A stretch of 60,000 nucleotides of DNA from Apostichopus japonicus (taxonomy: Eukaryota > Echinodermata > Holothuroidea > Aspidochirotida > Stichopodidae): positions 17,787,303 to 17,847,302 of the forward strand of contig NC_092581.1 of NCBI RefSeq assembly GCF_037975245.1, given 5' to 3'. Of this stretch, positions 11,341-24,949 are shown piece after piece (the stretch's first letter is position 1; each line of letters starts with the position of its first letter). Under the pieces are notes generated by a model. The model was not told where the DNA came from. It saw only the letters and a program-made list of their open reading frames with translations, and searched no databases. A program made the translations under genes and the position numbers.

Positions 11341-12212
11341 CTGTAAAAACAAAACCCAAACAATTATAGTAATCTTTTAAGACCCCCCTTTACTGTAGAT
11401 TCAAAGTTTTGACAACAAATTTACCGTTTCTTTGTTTTTATTATCCGATGTTTAATTTTATAATATTCTTGTTTAATTTGTAATATAAAATTGACCATAT
11501 CCAACATAAATTATGTCAAAACATGGACAACTTTCATTTGCCATTATGTCTTAAATCCTCATCAAAACTTTATCATTTCTCGTCACCCTAGAACGGTGCC
11601 CTTGGTGTTTCCACCATGCATCTGATCGTGGTGACGTCATTCTATCTGTCATCTGGGAGATGAGCCATACCGGAACACGTCATCTTTATTTTGACACTTA
11701 AAGCGGACTTCCGGGTCTCATTATACCCTTATCCAACTACGACATGAATGTTTTCGAATTGTTTTTCTTTCTTGTAACATCCTACATACAGCATTATTTT
11801 CTTAAATGTTAATTCAAGTATCATATGCCAAGTTTTCAAAAACTATTGAGCTGGTAAGCTTTTCTTATATTTAGTCGTTCCTACACCAACTAAAAACAAA
11901 TATTGTAAAGTGTCACATTTAACTGTTTTCTACTTATTTTTGCCTGTTCTTTGCGAGATAGCAATCATTGGAACATTGAAATGTTCCAATTTGACATTTC
12001 AATATAGCGCGATATAACGACACTCTTCATTAATTATACAGGTAATCACGTGACCTTTACTGACCAAGTTAATGAAATTAAACGTTATGATTGGTTGATA
12101 CGTGCACGTGTCACATCTGGCATCTCGAGAAGAAACAAAGACAATGATGCATAGGCCTACATGTACACCTATATAGGACAATAGTTTGGTATTTGAAGAA
12201 AACGGATGTTAC

Positions 12213-12435
12213 CTATCACTGTAGGTTCTAAGTCCACGAACAGGGATCGGGGAACATATTTTCCCGACCCAGCCTCGGCGAAGAAACTGTGAAAAGTCTC
12301 TCTATTTTGGCTGACTATCTCTTCATTTAACTTTGTTCCGTCTGGCTGGATACCATGCTCCAAGCAATACAGTTCCCAGCATGCATTGCCAAGTTGAGCA
12401 CCGGCCTGTCCGACATGAATTGATATCACTTCCGG
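12213..12435 (-). CDS. Divergent alpha-tubulin, exon 2 (residues 2-76)
   Basis: Begins after acceptor CTTCAACAG with Pro-Glu-Val-Ile-Ser-Ile-His-Val and ends in LEPTVI plus one base before donor G|GTAACA. It carries the N-terminal tubulin signature [20 protein letters not shown]. The loop that normally holds Lys40 reads [10 protein letters not shown], with Glu at residue 40 and the usual loop length, so the acetylation site of ATAT1 is absent. If joined to the ATG at 17514-17516, the protein starts Met-Pro-Glu-Val, not the Met-Arg-Glu-Cys that is usual for alpha-tubulin. The 872-bp intron to exon 3 sits at the same place as in the plus-strand paralogue. Confidence 0.93.
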
Positions 12436-15400
12436 CTGTTGAAGATATAGACAGTGACGTCAGATTTAGTATGCTGAACCTGATTAGACGATGCGGAATG
12501 GTGAATGTAAATGAAATATCAATAAATATTGATGATATATTGTTTTCCCTCCCCCATGAACCTCCACAATAAACGTTGCCGATGCAGGAATGCCATACAC
12601 ATGCAGACTCCACGTATGCACAAACCTCATGTGAACAGTGAAGGAGGTCCCGGAAAACAAAGCTTTAGGTTTCCTCCCAATATTACCCTAAAACATTGGA
12701 AAATTATGAATCCCTATACAAAGAGCTTTTCTATAGACTTTTAAACCCCCTCCCTCAAGTCACCGATTACCCCCCCCCCCCCCCCCCGCACACACATACA
12801 CACATGAAACATTGGGAAGGAAACTGAAGAAAACATTATATACAGTATTGATCAATTTAAACTTCATGCTAATTCAATTGGATTTAATATTCTACGTAAT
12901 ACATATACCCTTGCAGTGTTATACCATTTTCCAAATTTCTATTATGTTTGTTTCAACCCATGGTCTAGTTCCTACATACACTCTCTGTATATGTATAGAA
13001 TACTGGCTTGGTCAATTCAATATATTACATGCCTGTGATCATATTATATTTATATCATATATATAGGTAATAATTATGAGTAGCATATTTATGGTTATCC
13101 CATAAAAGTGGTAATCAAGTTAGGTTAAAGGTAATGTCGTAAACATATATTTCAGAAAGCTGACCAAGGAATGACCATGTCTTGGTCAAACGTTTACTCT
13201 CTTTTGCATCCAAAATCTGCGAATGTTTCCTATTATTGAGACAGGCAATCCTCTTGTTGACCTTCCTCCTTGTCAGGAAATAATTCTGACGATAGTTTTA
13301 CCAAGTCTATATTTCAGCTCCTTTCAGGTAGCGTGCTAAGACTTGGAGGAATGTTAGCAGGATACACAACATATCGGTACCATTAACTTAATGGGTATAG
13401 GAATGAGGGTGAGGAGGAAGGGTACTATTACTAACCAAGGAGACCGAAACTTTGTGGCTTGGGCGTGTCCCCTCCCTCTCTCACATAACCACTTGTGTAC
13501 CCCTCCCCCAACCACCATAGAGGCTAAGCAATAGCGGAACAGTCAGTTCATTGATCCAGGTCTCCGCATGTCTGCAGGGGCCCACGTGGAGCTGTCAACC
13601 AAATAAGAACCTAAAGACAGCCACACACAACTCTGCGGTCTTATATATTTGTGGCTTTGTGCCAATTGCAGTTCAAATGAAGGAGGATTGAAGGACTCCA
13701 GCTCTCACACTCGAACCGGGGCCTATAAGGTCCTAGCTACGCCACTGCCCCCCCCCCCCCTCTACCTGTCTTCCGTCTGACCACGTAACTTATGTGTGAT
13801 ATCTTGTTGGATTCGAATACTCCTTTCACCAATGGTTTATACTGTATGAATTGTTATAGTAGACCAGGGTCAGTATAGTTCTTGTCAGTAGCAAAAACAA
13901 AGAAAAAAGTATCAAAAGTATAGGTTCTTTCGTCTGCCTATTAACCACAGTCGGGTACCCTTATTATTAGAAGAGAAAATTACCGTGAATAATTAACAAC
14001 AACATTACCTTTCCTGACCGCAACCAATTATCATCGATACAAAGCGATCCTACGGCTTTCGTATTTCCAAGTTAAATCTCTGCCAAACATTTTTCAAATA
14101 TTCTATTATATTTATAGGTCTGGGAGGGCTTTAATATTATTGCAAGAACAGACCTGCTAAACTGTATATAAGAATAAACACAAACATATATCTTGCTTGC
14201 ACACTAGGATGATTCCAGTCCACTGAGACCAAGTTACAAAGAAAAAAGCTTTGATAATTGTCTCTTTTTTTTTCTTCTTGTTTTGTGCCATATAGTAATT
14301 TCAGTCACGCAAACAGTATAATTGAATACTTGATAGTAAATTTACAGAAGTAAACAAAGTACAAAATACCTTCAAAGTCAGTCACCCGAAGTTTCGGCGT
14401 GCAGTATATTAATAGCTGCCTTTTAACACTAATATAAATAATATTTTAGCATGCTTAACGTTCTAATGGTTCAAAATTACCTTTCTAGAGGAATCACCAA
14501 CCTCCAAATTATTCACAAAGACTAAACCTTATTGGCAGACGTTTGCATGTTAATGACAATCCCAGGAAGATGTGGAATGAGAGTATGTTTTAAAATAAAA
14601 TAAACTGTAGGAAACGAGTCCCACGCAATGTTTTCAATGTTAATGTGTCATGTAGTATTAAGGGTATACATATGCATACTTATTCGACGCCATAATATAC
14701 TCAGAAGAACTTAAACACTCCTTATAATTTGTAGCACAAGATACTTATCAAAATACACGCTAGGCTGGATTACATATTTTTGTATTATGTTCAACCAGTA
14801 TACATGTCTGAGCAAACACCTGTTAAATGTTAAAGGTACAACCAGCGCACGTGCCCATCGTCCTTTGCGGAAACAATAGATCAAGAACGATTGCGTAACA
14901 TCTTCAGGGGACACCGCATACATGCATATAAGACAGACATAAGACGTCTCTTATATAGAAAAGCATCTCGGGAAAATACATCCTTTTTCTTTCCATTCCC
15001 AGAAATATTTTAATTTGATTCCACAACCCCCTTCCTCTCGATGACCCGGATAAAACCTATGACCTCAGCGTCACCCGATTCAATGTGCTGTCACTTATGT
15101 TGTTAAGAGTTTCCGTGTGTACTGTACTTTCCTATTGGGGTTCTACATAGCTTCCATGTTATTGCTATAGACTTTCAGGGAGGCCTGAAGAACAGACAAA
15201 CATAATGACTCAACGAAAACGTAATATTCAAATTTCCGGGCATTAATTAAGAGAGGCGTTACAGTTTGACCATTCCCGCTTTGCTGGCATAGTGGAGGGT
15301 GGGGGTGGGCGTAATGCTTACGTCATGTGTTTAAAGTTCATCACTCCTCCCCACCCCCTTCCATTCCCCACCCCCAACAAACCATTCCAGGGTGCTGAAT

Positions 15401-17513
15401 TTGCTAAATGCTTTTAAGGGTACTTTTCCGCTGCAAATTTATCCCCTCATTCCCTTGCAGACATTGAAGACTGAGGATAAAATTAAGCAAATATCTATCT
15501 TACGACGTGCATTAAAGATGGGTGTTTAAGTACAAAATGAAACCTTCGTTTTTAGTTTTATTACATATTCGGAGCAATCCTTGCGACCCTTATAAGACAA
15601 AACTCTTCCATAAGTTACGACACTAGTACAAAAATGTCTACTTATATATGCAGGTCCAGTGTGGACACGTTCGTACAGTATCTAGTGTATTTTATGCTTC
15701 ATTTTAAGAAACGTCACCCAAGATTGAGTCTGTGAAAGAAAACAAAAGACCTTGCTCCACTCTCAGCCCCATCCATCCCCCTTACATCGAGACTGTAACC
15801 CCGCTTAGCCTCCTTACCTCGAGACTTTAACCCCTCCCAGCCCCTAATATCGAGACTGTAACCCCCCCCCCCCCACACATCGAGACTACAACCGTATGAT
15901 CGTCAATTGAGTTTATCACGAGTACCTTGGAAAGGTGACAGATACTATACATGTTCTATATGCTACGAAAAATACGACCAGTTACGTTCGGCTTTCAGAA
16001 ATTCATTTTTATCATAGGCTGCTGGGCAGAGTTTTGAAAAATAAAAGACTTGACGATATCTGTTAGCTATCGCAAACCTGCAGTTGGAATGTAGCTATAC
16101 TCGTCAGTTCTTGAACACTAAACAATGCTGTGTGGTACCAGTAGTATAGTTAACATGACGTAATCACCATTCTATATATGGCATCTGTTCAGTAGTTGAC
16201 AAGGTCTGTCTTACTTATAATGTGTGTGACTTACTTGTTTGTGTAAGACTATCGTTTAAAGCAGTACGTAAACCAATGCAGAGCTCACCAGTGTGTGAAA
16301 AGATAGATACACTGACTTCTTTTACCACTTAGAACAACTATATGATAAGTCCAAAGAAGGGATGGGGAAGTAGGGGGGTCACTCGAAGGGAGTGTCACCG
16401 TGTCCCAGTTTAACGTTTCACTGGCCTCAATACAAACTCACACAACTTTAATCACCCCCTATACACCCCCTTACCCATTACGCAGAAATCAAATGAAAAC
16501 ATTTGCTTACTTTATGATGCAAGCAATTTCAAACTGATTTTTTTTTTTAAATGTACTGAAAAGCTCAATATAAAATTGCTCCCGGTGGCCTAAGTTCGAT
16601 AATGCTCCCAACTTATTTTGGTTCTATATTTGGTGATATTCCTGTAACTTCGGATACGGTACTTAAAATAGTGCATATACTTCAGGTGTTATTAGTTGAT
16701 GACCTCCTACCCAACAATCAACTATACGGCTGGTCAACTCGTCACATTCTAGACCATACGATGACCTTATCTAGAGCCGTTGTAATCTTTTGTCCTAACA
16801 TGTTAAATGTACATACTGGCGGCGAAAAGAGCTGAAAGTCCAATTTACAGTGTGAATCAGAACTGTGATGTGAACAAATACAAAACTATACCACGGGAAT
16901 TAAACATTAGACTCCACCCTTTCCCACCCCCCCCCCTCCCCAAACGCACAGGGGAGTCTAGACATACTGACCCCTTCGCCAAGTAAGTTCAAACACGGGG
17001 ATGCATAGAATTAACATTCATCTCCATGAAGTCTCCAAAAAATAAAAAAAAGGTAGGCCTATTTAAAAAAAAAAGGTATTTTTTCTGCACAAAAAAAAAG
17101 ACATTTAATGACAATGATTGTGGTTCACAGCAGTTCTCAGTCACCTAATATGAGAAATATCAAACTGACATTTGACAACCTTTGATACTGATCGATATGA
17201 CTACTTGTATCAACACATGAAAACCGATCATTAGTTTGAAAAGATGCGATTACTACGCCAACAAGAATCTAATATATATATACCGCCACGAATTGCCGAA
17301 GAAATTCTAGGGGGACCGATAATTCCAACATATTTTTTTAATACAATACTCCTTATTTGTCAAACATGAGTCATGTTATTTCTCTGCTATACATTTACAC
17401 GAAATGTTTAACGATTAGTGAGAGGAAATTATTGTAACAGGTCCATTACTGCAGGAAATTAAACTTTAGCTACAAGTTACACGGAAAGTAAAATAAGCAA
17501 AACAACAACTTAC
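12436..17513. other. Intron 1 of minus-strand alpha-tubulin; no gene seen inside
   Basis: A 5.1 kb stretch without convincing coding sequence. It includes C-runs (12771-12787, 13748-13760, 15862-15875), a hAT-type end CTAGCTACGCCACTG near 13733-13747 and A-rich tracts. No nested gene or structured RNA was recognised. Confidence 0.5.
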
Positions 17514-17516
17514 CAT
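17514..17516 (-). CDS. Predicted start exon of minus-strand alpha-tubulin (ATG only)
   Basis: Animal alpha-tubulin genes commonly have an intron directly after the start codon, so exon 1 should be 5'UTR plus ATG followed by a donor. On the minus strand, 17516-17508 reads ATG|GTAAGT, a consensus donor. A has the favourable -3 position, and TATAAAAA lies about 125 bases upstream. The intron would be 12436-17513 (5078 bp). This is an inference from pattern, without transcript support. Confidence 0.6.
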
Positions 17517-17638
17517 TATTGCAATACGTGAAGAATCGGCTAATTAGTAGGAGTAACGAGATACACCCTAAAGGTTGTCCTTTTTTAGCTAAACACCATT
17601 CAAACGAATCCGTAGAATAGCCCAAACCGATAGTTCCC

Positions 17639-17646
17639 TTTTTATA
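17639..17646 (-). promoter_or_regulatory. TATA box, minus-strand alpha-tubulin promoter
   Basis: TATAAAAA on the minus strand. A start about 30 bases downstream (near 17610) would give a 5'UTR of about 95 bases up to the ATG at 17516. Confidence 0.45.
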
Positions 17647-20408
17647 AAGTCCAGGGGGCGAAACGTATTCTTCTAGTTTATGTATACTTGGTTTATAATT
17701 GCGTATATGACCTGCAATGGATGAACGCAGATTCATTCAGAGATAAATTTTAAAAGCCTTTGTCAACTTCTGGAGTTGTTTCACACCTTATATCTGGGTA
17801 AAGTTGATAACCTATTAAGCGTGTTTGATTTATTTAGCGATGTGTTATTTAACACTTAGTAATATGAGAAACATCAGCAACTTTAAAGTAAACTGTTTGT
17901 ATGCAGAGAGAACGATATGAATATGCAACAGTTTGCAATAACTCGTGCACCAATGAAAATGAATGCCTCATATGCAAACAACACTTTATACATATGCCGT
18001 ATACTAGTGGATAAATTTGGGAAGTACTTCACAGACGAAATTTGGTAGTGAGTGTTTATACATTATAAGCTACTGGTACATCTGGATTTGTAAATATGTG
18101 CGGGCGTCCCACAGATGTGTGAATCTGCAGCCTTGTTTTTTTTTATAACCTTTTAGAACAAACAATTAAAACGAGGAAGTCCTATGTTTAAACGATGTTG
18201 GCGCAGACTGTGAAAATGCACATGATCAACAAATTATTTGTTTGTGTATGGAGCCTGGATGTCTGCGCATTATAAAGCCTTCCAAAGAGATACGAGTGAA
18301 TCTGAAGGTACACCAAGATCGCTTCTCATAAGATATTCCATATCTTGCTATAATAATCTGAAGTTGTATTCTACTCAGCTTCCTTGCCACAAGCTTGTTA
18401 AAGGGTGTAAAGACTCGCGCGGAAAGAAACGTCTCATGCCGGTAATCTGACCTAGTTTCGAATGAGGTGTAACAAAAGTGTTAGACACTACCATCGATCC
18501 CAGAAAATACACACACAGCTTGCTACCGTCGGTAATTAGACACTAGTGTACAGTCAATGCATACAGCTACGGTCAATACCCACAGCACAGTGAACAAAGC
18601 AGCGTGGACATCTCAGGTCTAGATTAAAGACAACAAGGTAAAACGTTTCATTAAGGTCTGTATTTTGGAGCGACAAGAAGACAACGTAATTTGCAAGCAA
18701 CGGAAAGTTAACTTTTTCAGAGCGCGGCAAGCGGTTTGGGGCGAGTCTTCAATGCCTTTAAGCACATTATTCTAGAAAAACGACAAATATATCATATTTA
18801 TGGTCACGAGGTTTCAGTTTTCGACAAAGTAGGATCGGTGTGATTATGACGTCACTTTTGACGTCAGGTACCGTTATGTTGGATTTTCGTACTCAGAATT
18901 CTTCCCCTCATCGTCTTACTTTATCTCTACCAAATCTTCTGGGTAATTTTATGTAGTGTGTATATGTACCTTATCATGGTCAAACTGAAGTGATTTGAGG
19001 CTGGGAACAGACACATGATGTAAGGGACCGGGTAAACTTTGTATGCGTGGGAGGGGGGTGTCGAAAGTCATCCCGTCACATGCTCCCCCCCCCCGAATGA
19101 AAAAAGGCAATGACCAGTAGGCTATAACATTCACATAAAATGTGTTTAGGTAGCCTCCATTTTTAGTTTAGAGTAAACTTATACCTTAACCAAAATGAAG
19201 CAGTTGGTGACGTGGCTCGCTGTGACTTTATTGAACACTAGAATGTTAAAAAACATTCCAAGTAATTGTGGCTTACGACATACTTTGTGAAACAAATAGA
19301 AGCAAGTAATTAATTCAATAAGAGAAATCGCGCCGACAGGGAACACATAGATTAATCTTTATGCCAAAAAATTGGGTATCATAATGTCAGATATGATTGG
19401 TTAATTCGATATGGCGTACAAACTTAAAATACTTACATGTACCGTGTATGATATGTTACGGCATGGACAACATTGTTCCAAACTACAAAATTTATTGTCA
19501 AGCCAGATCACTCACGAATCGAAACTTCAGACCCTCTGGCCGTTATATATGCATCCACCTATATTAACAGTATTTTTGAAGAAGATAAGCAGGGTGTTAT
19601 TTACCATTTTTTTTTTTTTTTTAAAGAATTTGGATAATGAAAATATGATAGGCTTATTATAGCATAACCCTAAGTTTTGACCAAAATACATCAATCTGAT
19701 GTTATTTTGGTTATATGGATGTGAAGCTCTTCGTTAGAGAGTACTACCGAAAACATATACGCCCATTCTCTACATCAACGTGTATAAACAGATCGTCTAA
19801 GCATGTTGGCAACTTTGGTCATCCTCCACATAACATAGAAACAATGCATATACACATATACATATTGCACACAAAACTGTCCTGTTACACAAGTGTTACA
19901 TTTAAGTCACCACATACCCAATAACTCATATTAAAATCAACATCAAAAGCCAACATGTTATGTTAGACTAAAACACTTTCATGGTAGATGAACTCATCAT
20001 AAGTGATGCTTACTTTGCATTTAAGAATCGGGCGGATGTTAAATTCGAGTCAGGTAAGCTAATTAACAGACATACTTGCGAACATATACCGTATTGTATT
20101 TGATGGGAAGAATTCCCCATAGAGTGTTACAGTCACTTTAGACCTATGTTATAGTGAATTGATTTAAATGCAAGCCCACAGCCAAGCTGGTTCAAAGCCC
20201 ACCCCCACCCCATGTCACTCCACCCACCCCATCAGTGTACCAAGGCTCCAACATTTACAGGACATTAAGATTATATACCTCTCCTATGTTCGATATTCCA
20301 CCAAATCAGAATAAATGATAGGCCTAATGGGCCATCATGTATTTAGATATTTCGCGTGGAAACTGAAAGGTTTTTGAATATAGTTATTTCAGATATGAAC
20401 GTGCATGC

Positions 20409-20781
20409 CAAGGGCGTATGAACCGGGGGGGGCTGGGGGCGCCAGCCCCCCCCCCCCCCCGTGAAAATATGGGGGCGGAAGTATCATTCCGCCCCCTCCC
20501 CCGCTTCGCAAGTCAGAAAACCCCTTTTTTCATTTCCAAATGAGAAAAAAATCTTATTTGGAGCACCAAATTGCATCTAAGGCCAGGTGAAAATGCAAAA
20601 TTAAGTTTACAAAATGGAGTGGGTGTTGAAGTGTGCTATATTGCACCAAATTGCATCTGAGGCCACCTGGAAATGCAAAAAAAAATCCAAAGGGGAGGGG
20701 ACACCCCTCCCCTTAGATCCCTCCCCCAGGCCGACCATCAGACTTCAGCCCCCCACTCAAAAGTACCTTCCTACGCCACTG
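20409..20781. mobile_element. 373-bp hAT-like MITE
   Basis: Flanked by a perfect 8-bp duplication GTGCATGC (20401-20408 and 20782-20789). Ends are CAAGGGCGTATGAACC and CTTCCTACGCCACTG. It contains G- and C-runs close to the left end and two AAATTGCATCT segments. An inverted copy of the same family is at 46365-46722. Confidence 0.9.
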
Positions 20782-21059
20782 GTGCATGCTAAATTATAAA
20801 TGGCATGGTTGCGTTGATTATACGTTTTACAAACGGCATTATATTGGTCATTTGCTTAGGAATGTGACTCCCTGTTGATAGCATTATTGTCACGCTGTGC
20901 TTATACTGATTGCCTACATAGAATACTATACTTTGATATTTATTCTGCCGGAAAAGAAAAGGTTTAATATAATTATCAGGTTGATCATAATCATAAACAG
21001 ACGCACATGCATTCCCTTATTCTGTTGGTATACCTTTCACTGGACGTGACGTTATCAGT

Positions 21060-21115
21060 TACGTCATGACATTAGCTTAAAAGTTGTAGCACCTTCCGGC
21101 CTATATAAGAGTCAT
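21060..21115 (+). promoter_or_regulatory. Promoter-like TATA and cAMP-response-type sites
   Basis: TTACGTCA at about 21059-21066, preceded by GTGACGTTATC, followed by CCTATATAAGAG near 21102. No downstream exon could be tied to it, so it may be a chance match or the promoter of an unseen transcript. Confidence 0.25.
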
Positions 21116-21244
21116 GAACCCATCTTACGATAAACATATGCTGGTATAGCAATAAAGCAATTACCGGTGGGATTTTGAGACCACAGAGCTTGCAATACAT
21201 TCGAATGAAACAATTTCATTTTGCCGTCAAATGTTGGTACAGTA

Positions 21245-21350
21245 AAACTTTAGTATTTAGGCAACGGCTGGTAGACGTCTTCGCAACGGCTGACAGACGT
21301 CTACACAATAGCTGACAAAAGATCCGTAACCGTTGGCCGACGTCATGCTA
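21245..21350. repeat. Short tandem repeat with GACGTC
   Basis: Three degenerate units of about 26 bp with core CAACGGCTGACAGACGTCT, then an inverted partial unit (CCGTTGGCCGACGTCA). Confidence 0.6.
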
Positions 21351-23287
21351 ACCGTAGCATGCAAAGATAAATTATGAATGTTATTAGTGCTAAGTAGAGA
21401 ATAATGCTAACTTAACTGGTGAGCAATGGAAGGGGTGGGGTTCATGATAGAAGGGGGGCAAGTTCATATCCGCTTAAACGCTAGGTAATTGTGAACACTG
21501 AAAGTACGAAAACTTGAGTAGGGGCTCGTACGCAGGACGGTTTGAAGGTATTATAATGTCGGTACTTCATGAAAGTTAGTAATTCACGGATACACTTCCG
21601 ATCCATTTGCAGATTTTGCAAGTGACAGATGTTTCTATTTTCTACGTGTCAATGTTCACAGAGGTGGAGATAGGGATGAAGATTATTGATCATGTTAACC
21701 CCACCATGACCGATCTCCCCCCCCCCCTACTCCATGCGGGGAGGGATACATTCTAAAAACGATACTGAAGAAGTGAGCCTGTGAAACCAAGTGGAAATTA
21801 TTTGAAAGAATTAAATAGGAATGGCGTCCTCTATTAGTTTCCGGCTGGCATGCACAACTCTTTCAATGGCCTGGACTAGGCATATACAATGATTTTAGAC
21901 TCACTATACAAGACATAATGGGAGGCCTGTTCATTCAACAGGAACAAAAACATATATAAATATAATTTTGCTTACTTATGGGATAATGATTCTCCTAAAT
22001 ATAGCCATGATTCCGTGTAGACATAATTTTAATTTCATTACGCACCTATACGCATACAGGATCATAAACAGTGGAAACGACAGCAAGAAAAACATGTTAT
22101 CTGTCTGTATTAAAGTTAAATCACTTGAAGTACGCCACAGATAATGACCTCATTGCGGGTAGAGAGAAAGGACTGCAAAACTCATGTACAGGGATTACAC
22201 TTTGTTTTTCGAAAATGAGCAAATTGTGGCTATTTAATCGTTATTCCACTCAAACAGAGGTCAGCTATTGGTCGCTTTCAAATTTTTAGTCGTTTAAACT
22301 AATACGTTTGTCGGGTTACCGATAGTTCCAAATAGGCCATTTTTCGCCGCTGTATTCTATTTCCTATTTTAGTGAATTTGTAACATGATGGTCAAAGCAA
22401 TTAGCGGTGTTTTATTGTGAATCGTTTAGTTTTTTTTTCAGATCAATATAATCGTTATTTTAACCCTGTACAAGAATTTAAATTTTTATAAAATTATTCT
22501 TCCATTAACACAAATGAAATTCTTTTCTCTTTCGTAATTACTTTCCTCGGTGCAAGAATAGTTAAATTATTTCCTATAAATTTCCAAAATATCTGGCAAA
22601 ACCTACAATTATTGATATAGTTTACAGTCGTAGCTAAATATTGGTCAAAAATAGGATAGGCCTCCTCAATGAAAGCTTAGTTAAACAGCAAGATCATGGT
22701 TAAATTTCTTCACATGTCAAGTTTCTATTATTACATAGGACTAAAGGTATATGATGCGCATGAGCCCTTCTAATCAACTCTGCAGTGACCGTCTGCGCGT
22801 AATAACTGGCAGTTTTAGGATCGCGTGGGCTGTGAACTCACGCTATAAAAATCAAGCTAGTTCCATGTCCCTGGTGTAGATGCCTATGTGTAGAATATGT
22901 ATATACAAATGTTCTTTCCGATAGGGTTTTTTCACTGCAGCGCAATAAACAAAACCATCGTAAGGATCACATAACAACCATCCTAGTGTACATTATTATG
23001 TAAGGGAAGAACCGGGGATAAGATGGTATCCGTTCGGAGAAATGACATTTGGCTTTTCGTGTCCAGGATTATAAACACAGAAACTGTGGGTGTGGCAGAA
23101 GCTGTTGGTATAGGTTTCTGTTAGAGATGAACGCATACGGTATAGGCCTGGTTCAATATTCGCCTCGATCTGAAATACAGGCACATGAAAGATTGCACTA
23201 AAATTTAAAGTAGGGGAACGAGTACGGGCAGCTGGCGATGATAGACAGTGCACCGCTGGGTAGGGAAGAGGGGTGTGGGGGGATATA

Positions 23288-23318
23288 TTCCATTTGACTT
23301 TATTGAAGTCAAATGGAA
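23288..23318. repeat. Perfect 13-bp hairpin
   Basis: TTCCATTTGACTT, a 5-base loop TATTG, then AAGTCAAATGGAA. It is AT-rich and not followed by a gene end, so its role is unknown. Confidence 0.8.
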
Positions 23319-23951
23319 ATATGTTATCATATCTTTCACTTAATGGTCGAATTTATTACCACCAAATTGTGACTGCAAGTCAGCGCAAAATGAGCTTTAA
23401 AGTCGCGAGTGACGTAATACAGCTAAATTCGTATCATCTCTAATGTATTCTTTGTGTGTTGTCTTTGATGAAATTTGACACATTATATATACGAACATTT
23501 CGTTTAGTATAATCGTAACAAAATTTCACTGCAAGCAACAAAGAACATATTTTGGCATCTTCTTACGAACTTAGAGAACTTTTATATGTAGTAATGTTGC
23601 TACTGTTATTGTTTTTGCTGTTGTTGTTATTAATTGTTGCTGGGAAGTTGTTGTTGGTTGTTGTCTTTATAATGAAATGGTAACAATAACAAGCTCGGAT
23701 AATATGAACTTTCTTTATTTCGGTGAGAGAATGTCGACACCAAAATATTTTATTTTCATTAATTACAATTTATTACTTCGAACCATTCCTTCTAATTTAG
23801 GTAAACTTGCCGGACAGTTCCAACCCAATATAAAATAGATGTTCAAATACGTATCTAATTTCCTTGATAAGCCAAGAAATAGAAAAAAAATCCCCCTGTG
23901 ACGAAACCCGCGGTACCCCAACATAGCAATGCAAGCGAGAGTGATTACTCA

Positions 23952-23958
23952 TATAAAT
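23952..23958 (+). promoter_or_regulatory. TATA-like box, plus-strand alpha-tubulin
   Basis: TATAAAT about 210 bases upstream of the predicted ATG at 24166. The intervening 5'UTR candidate includes a short run of GAGGC repeats (23980-24010). Confidence 0.35.
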
Positions 23959-24165
23959 ATGTTACATATGACATCCCACGGCGAGAGGCGAGAGGCGAGA
24001 GGCGAGACGACGAGAGGAGAGGTTGTGAGATCTCCTGGAGAAGTATATAGTTGAGTCTGTTCATTTGTGACGGAGAGATTCTAAGCCCGACATCACACCG
24101 GGTGTATGAAGCAGCAATCTTTACTCTATATCTACCTCCCAAAGTACTACAAAGTATAAAGCAAC

Positions 24166-24168
24166 ATG
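24166..24168 (+). CDS. Predicted start exon of plus-strand alpha-tubulin (ATG only)
   Basis: ATG|GTATGT gives a start codon directly followed by a good donor, with A at -3, in the arrangement expected of animal alpha-tubulins. The intron would be 24169-28793 (4625 bp), close to that of the paralogue. A weaker alternative is the ATG at 28546 followed by GTAATT. Transcript data would decide. Confidence 0.45.
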
Positions 24169-24949
24169 GTATGTTTCATGATTTTCATCTGTATTTTATG
24201 TTTTTCGAAAAGACCTTCTTCTAATTTAAGCGTTGTGTATGCCATATAGTATATTAGTAAATTTGAAGTTTTTCGTTGTTGTATTTTTATATATATATTT
24301 ATTTGAAGGTTTAAAATTGACAGAAAGTACTTTATTTAGAATTAATTAGAGTTCGAGTCCTGTGGTATGATACTTGTAAAACTCCAAGCACGTTTTCCAA
24401 CTAGATTTTAAGTTTGTTAACTTAAATTTAGACTTTTAAGTGTATTTAAAAGGTGAACTTTATAAGACCAGTATCGTACGTCGACGACACCATGTGACTT
24501 GCCAATCCTTGCGATATATGTATAGGCTTACATGTAATAATCTAATACCATTTCATGATTTGAATATATGCTATCGTAGCCTATACATGACATTGTACCT
24601 CATACATTGTGTACTTTACAGGCCATACAGTGAAACAACATTAAAAAGAATGAAAAAGAATATTACCTGAATATTCATTCTACCAACTCAACTATAGAGT
24701 CTATGTCATCAATAGATATTTGTATATATAAATTATAAGATTGTTTTGTTCCATGACGTCAGCTGAATGTTGTACAGCATGCATGTTGCGTATACTAAAT
24801 CAACGAATATACTGCAGCTGTTCAAATGATTCTGTTGTTCAATGTGTTATAGCTTATCTATATGCATGTGTTGTATATGCTTTATGGTAGGCTAAGTGTA
24901 ACAGTAATAACGCAGTAATACAACATTGAAATACTTATATTCTATGGCC

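Larger units (their letters stand above)
17650..23950. other. Intergenic region between the head-to-head alpha-tubulins
   Basis: About 6.3 kb between the two predicted promoters. It contains one hAT MITE (20409-20781), a small tandem repeat near 21245-21350, a promoter-like sequence near 21060-21115, a perfect hairpin at 23288-23318 and a TTG-rich tract near 23590-23665. No protein-coding gene was recognised. Confidence 0.5.

Noticed and set aside
17470-17736. 88-codon minus-strand frame
   Set aside because: Overlaps the predicted promoter, 5'UTR and donor of the minus-strand alpha-tubulin; no protein-like features.
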